NCBI GenBank assembly: GCA_016715865.1
Contig: JADJXM010000032.1
Location: 1 to 5,346, forward strand
DNA: 5,346 bases
Source of the DNA: Acidobacteriota bacterium
GTDB taxonomy: Bacteria; Acidobacteriota; Blastocatellia; RBC074
Direction of reading: 5' to 3'
The translations under genes and the position numbers were made by a program. The notes under the pieces were generated by a model. The model worked only from the letters and a program-made list of their open reading frames with translations. It was not told the DNA's origin and ran no database searches. Numbering within the stretch: position 1 is the first letter of the stretch; each line of letters opens with the position of its first letter. Positions 4,937-5,346 of this stretch are shown piece after piece.

Positions 4937-5031
4937 GATTTCACCACAGAGGTTGATCAGGTTGGACAGACCTACTCTACCAAGGGTGTTCAACCTGTGA
5001 TCAACCTTGTACAACCTCTGGAGGTTGATCA
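4771..5031. repeat. Iteron-like cluster: 13 copies of TGNNCAACC in both orientations
   Basis: Forward copies (TGNNCAACC) start at 4771, 4834, 4843, 4852, 4987, 4998 and 5008. Reverse copies (GGTTGNNCA) start at 4786, 4797, 4806, 4951, 4960 and 5023. The middle pair is AT, TA, TT or TC when read forward. Three forward copies (4834-4860) are in perfect 9-bp tandem, and 4951-4968 holds two adjacent reverse copies. Seven copies are inside the primase gene and six are in the gap before the exonuclease gene; one more (5175-5183) lies in the exonuclease gene. Clustered short repeats at a replication gene are typical of iteron-type phage or plasmid origins, or of a multi-site operator. Which of the two applies is not shown by sequence. 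Confidence 0.8.
4869..4894. other. 26-bp perfectly alternating pyrimidine-purine tract (Z-DNA potential)
   Basis: From 4869 to 4894 every base alternates pyrimidine and purine (CACGTGCGCG, then TGTGTGCGCG, then CGTGTA). Such CG/TG-rich tracts are the classic Z-DNA-prone sequence and absorb negative supercoiling. It lies inside the primase frame (residues about 793-801) between the two halves of the iteron cluster. Confidence 0.8.
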
Positions 5032-5043
5032 GAGAGGGTCATC
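4937..5043 (+). promoter_or_regulatory. Intergenic region between primase and exonuclease, packed with iterons
   Basis: The 107-bp gap holds six TGNNCAACC-type copies and no open reading frame. The last element (5008-5031) is nearly palindromic and its final A is the first base of AGAGAGGG (5031-5038), the ribosome site of the exonuclease gene. Binding of a protein here could therefore affect exonuclease expression. No clear -35/-10 pair was seen. Confidence 0.5.
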
Positions 5044-5346
5044 ATGGACTTTGTAGTTGTGGACATCGAAGCGGCTGATCTTGTTGAGGATTGGTCGCAG
5101 CCTTGGCTTGCTGGGATGGGTTCGGCGGTCTCCTACCATCCTCGCGACCTGTTCAAAGTGTGGGCGTCGAGCGAGGTTGATCAGCTCGCTGCGTATCTAA
5201 ATGAGACAGATCTGATCGTCGGCTACGCGATCAGCCACTACGATCTCCCCGTGATCGAAAAGCTGGCTGGCGTCCCGATCAAACCTGCCCGCTATGATCT
5301 TTGTGAGTTCGTCGCGAAGGGGCTAAACAGGCGCGTCAGGCTTGAT
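5044..5346 (+). CDS. DEDD-family 3'-5' exonuclease (RNase H-like fold), N-terminal part (cut by right edge)
   Basis: The 101 visible residues start MDFVVVDIEAADLVEDWSQP. D7-I-E9 after a hydrophobic strand is the ExoI motif of DEDD exonucleases, which bind two metal ions. The block GYAISHYDLPVIEKL (60-74) corresponds to ExoII, with D67 as its acidic residue, and Y84-D85-L follows as in related phage and bacterial RNase H-like nucleases. The ExoIII motif would lie beyond the right edge. ATG 5044 has AGAGAGGG 5 nt upstream. It follows the primase gene by 107 bp on the same strand, so a replication or recombination role is likely. Whether it degrades DNA or RNA cannot be told from this fragment. 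Confidence 0.7.
   Translation, partial: MDFVVVDIEAADLVEDWSQPWLAGMGSAVSYHPRDLFKVWASSEVDQLAAYLNETDLIVGYAISHYDLPVIEKLAGVPIKPARYDLCEFVAKGLNRRVRLD

Noticed and set aside
4771..5031. CRISPR array
   Set aside because: The repeats are only 9 bp, occur in both orientations and lack regular unique spacers.

Overview
The window looks like part of the early (replication and recombination) region of a tailed dsDNA phage or prophage with a moderately GC-rich bacterial host. The evidence is the gene set: a RecT-like fragment, a ParB-like DGQHR protein, two small unknowns, a large primase-helicase and a DEDD exonuclease fragment. Gene density, Shine-Dalgarno sites and a GTG start are bacterial or phage-like. 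No integrase, structural gene or host gene is visible, so host and lifestyle cannot be assigned.

Layout. Four genes run leftward (minus strand). In transcription order they are a very acidic 79-aa protein (1650-1889), a 127-aa protein with a four-cysteine cluster (1138-1521), a 257-aa DGQHR/ParB-like protein (329-1102) and the 5' part of a RecT-like annealing protein (1-263, cut by the left edge). Two genes run rightward: an 814-aa primase-helicase (2492-4936) and a DEDD 3'-5' exonuclease (5044 to the right edge, cut).

The arms are separated by about 600 bp with no convincing protein gene (1890-2491). This stretch holds a divergent promoter area with five TTGCAA palindromes in 74 bp, two of which sit at the -35 positions of the outward promoters. 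After it comes a stretch of about 310 nt that looks like a structured non-coding RNA or leader ending in a rho-independent terminator (2357-2381), then two more hairpins before the primase ribosome-binding site. A second strong terminator lies on the minus strand just before the RecT-like gene (280-310). Intrinsic terminators therefore precede the key gene on both arms, which suggests attenuation or antitermination control.

The most unusual DNA is at the end of the primase gene and the gap after it. Thirteen copies of a 9-bp element, TGNNCAACC, in both orientations (4771-5031) flank a 26-bp perfectly alternating pyrimidine-purine tract (4869-4894) with Z-DNA potential. This resembles an iteron-type replication origin or a large operator next to its likely initiator gene, and it extends to the start of the exonuclease gene. 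A working model is that the primase-helicase, perhaps with an unseen iteron-binding protein, starts replication here, while the exonuclease and RecT-like protein act in recombination.
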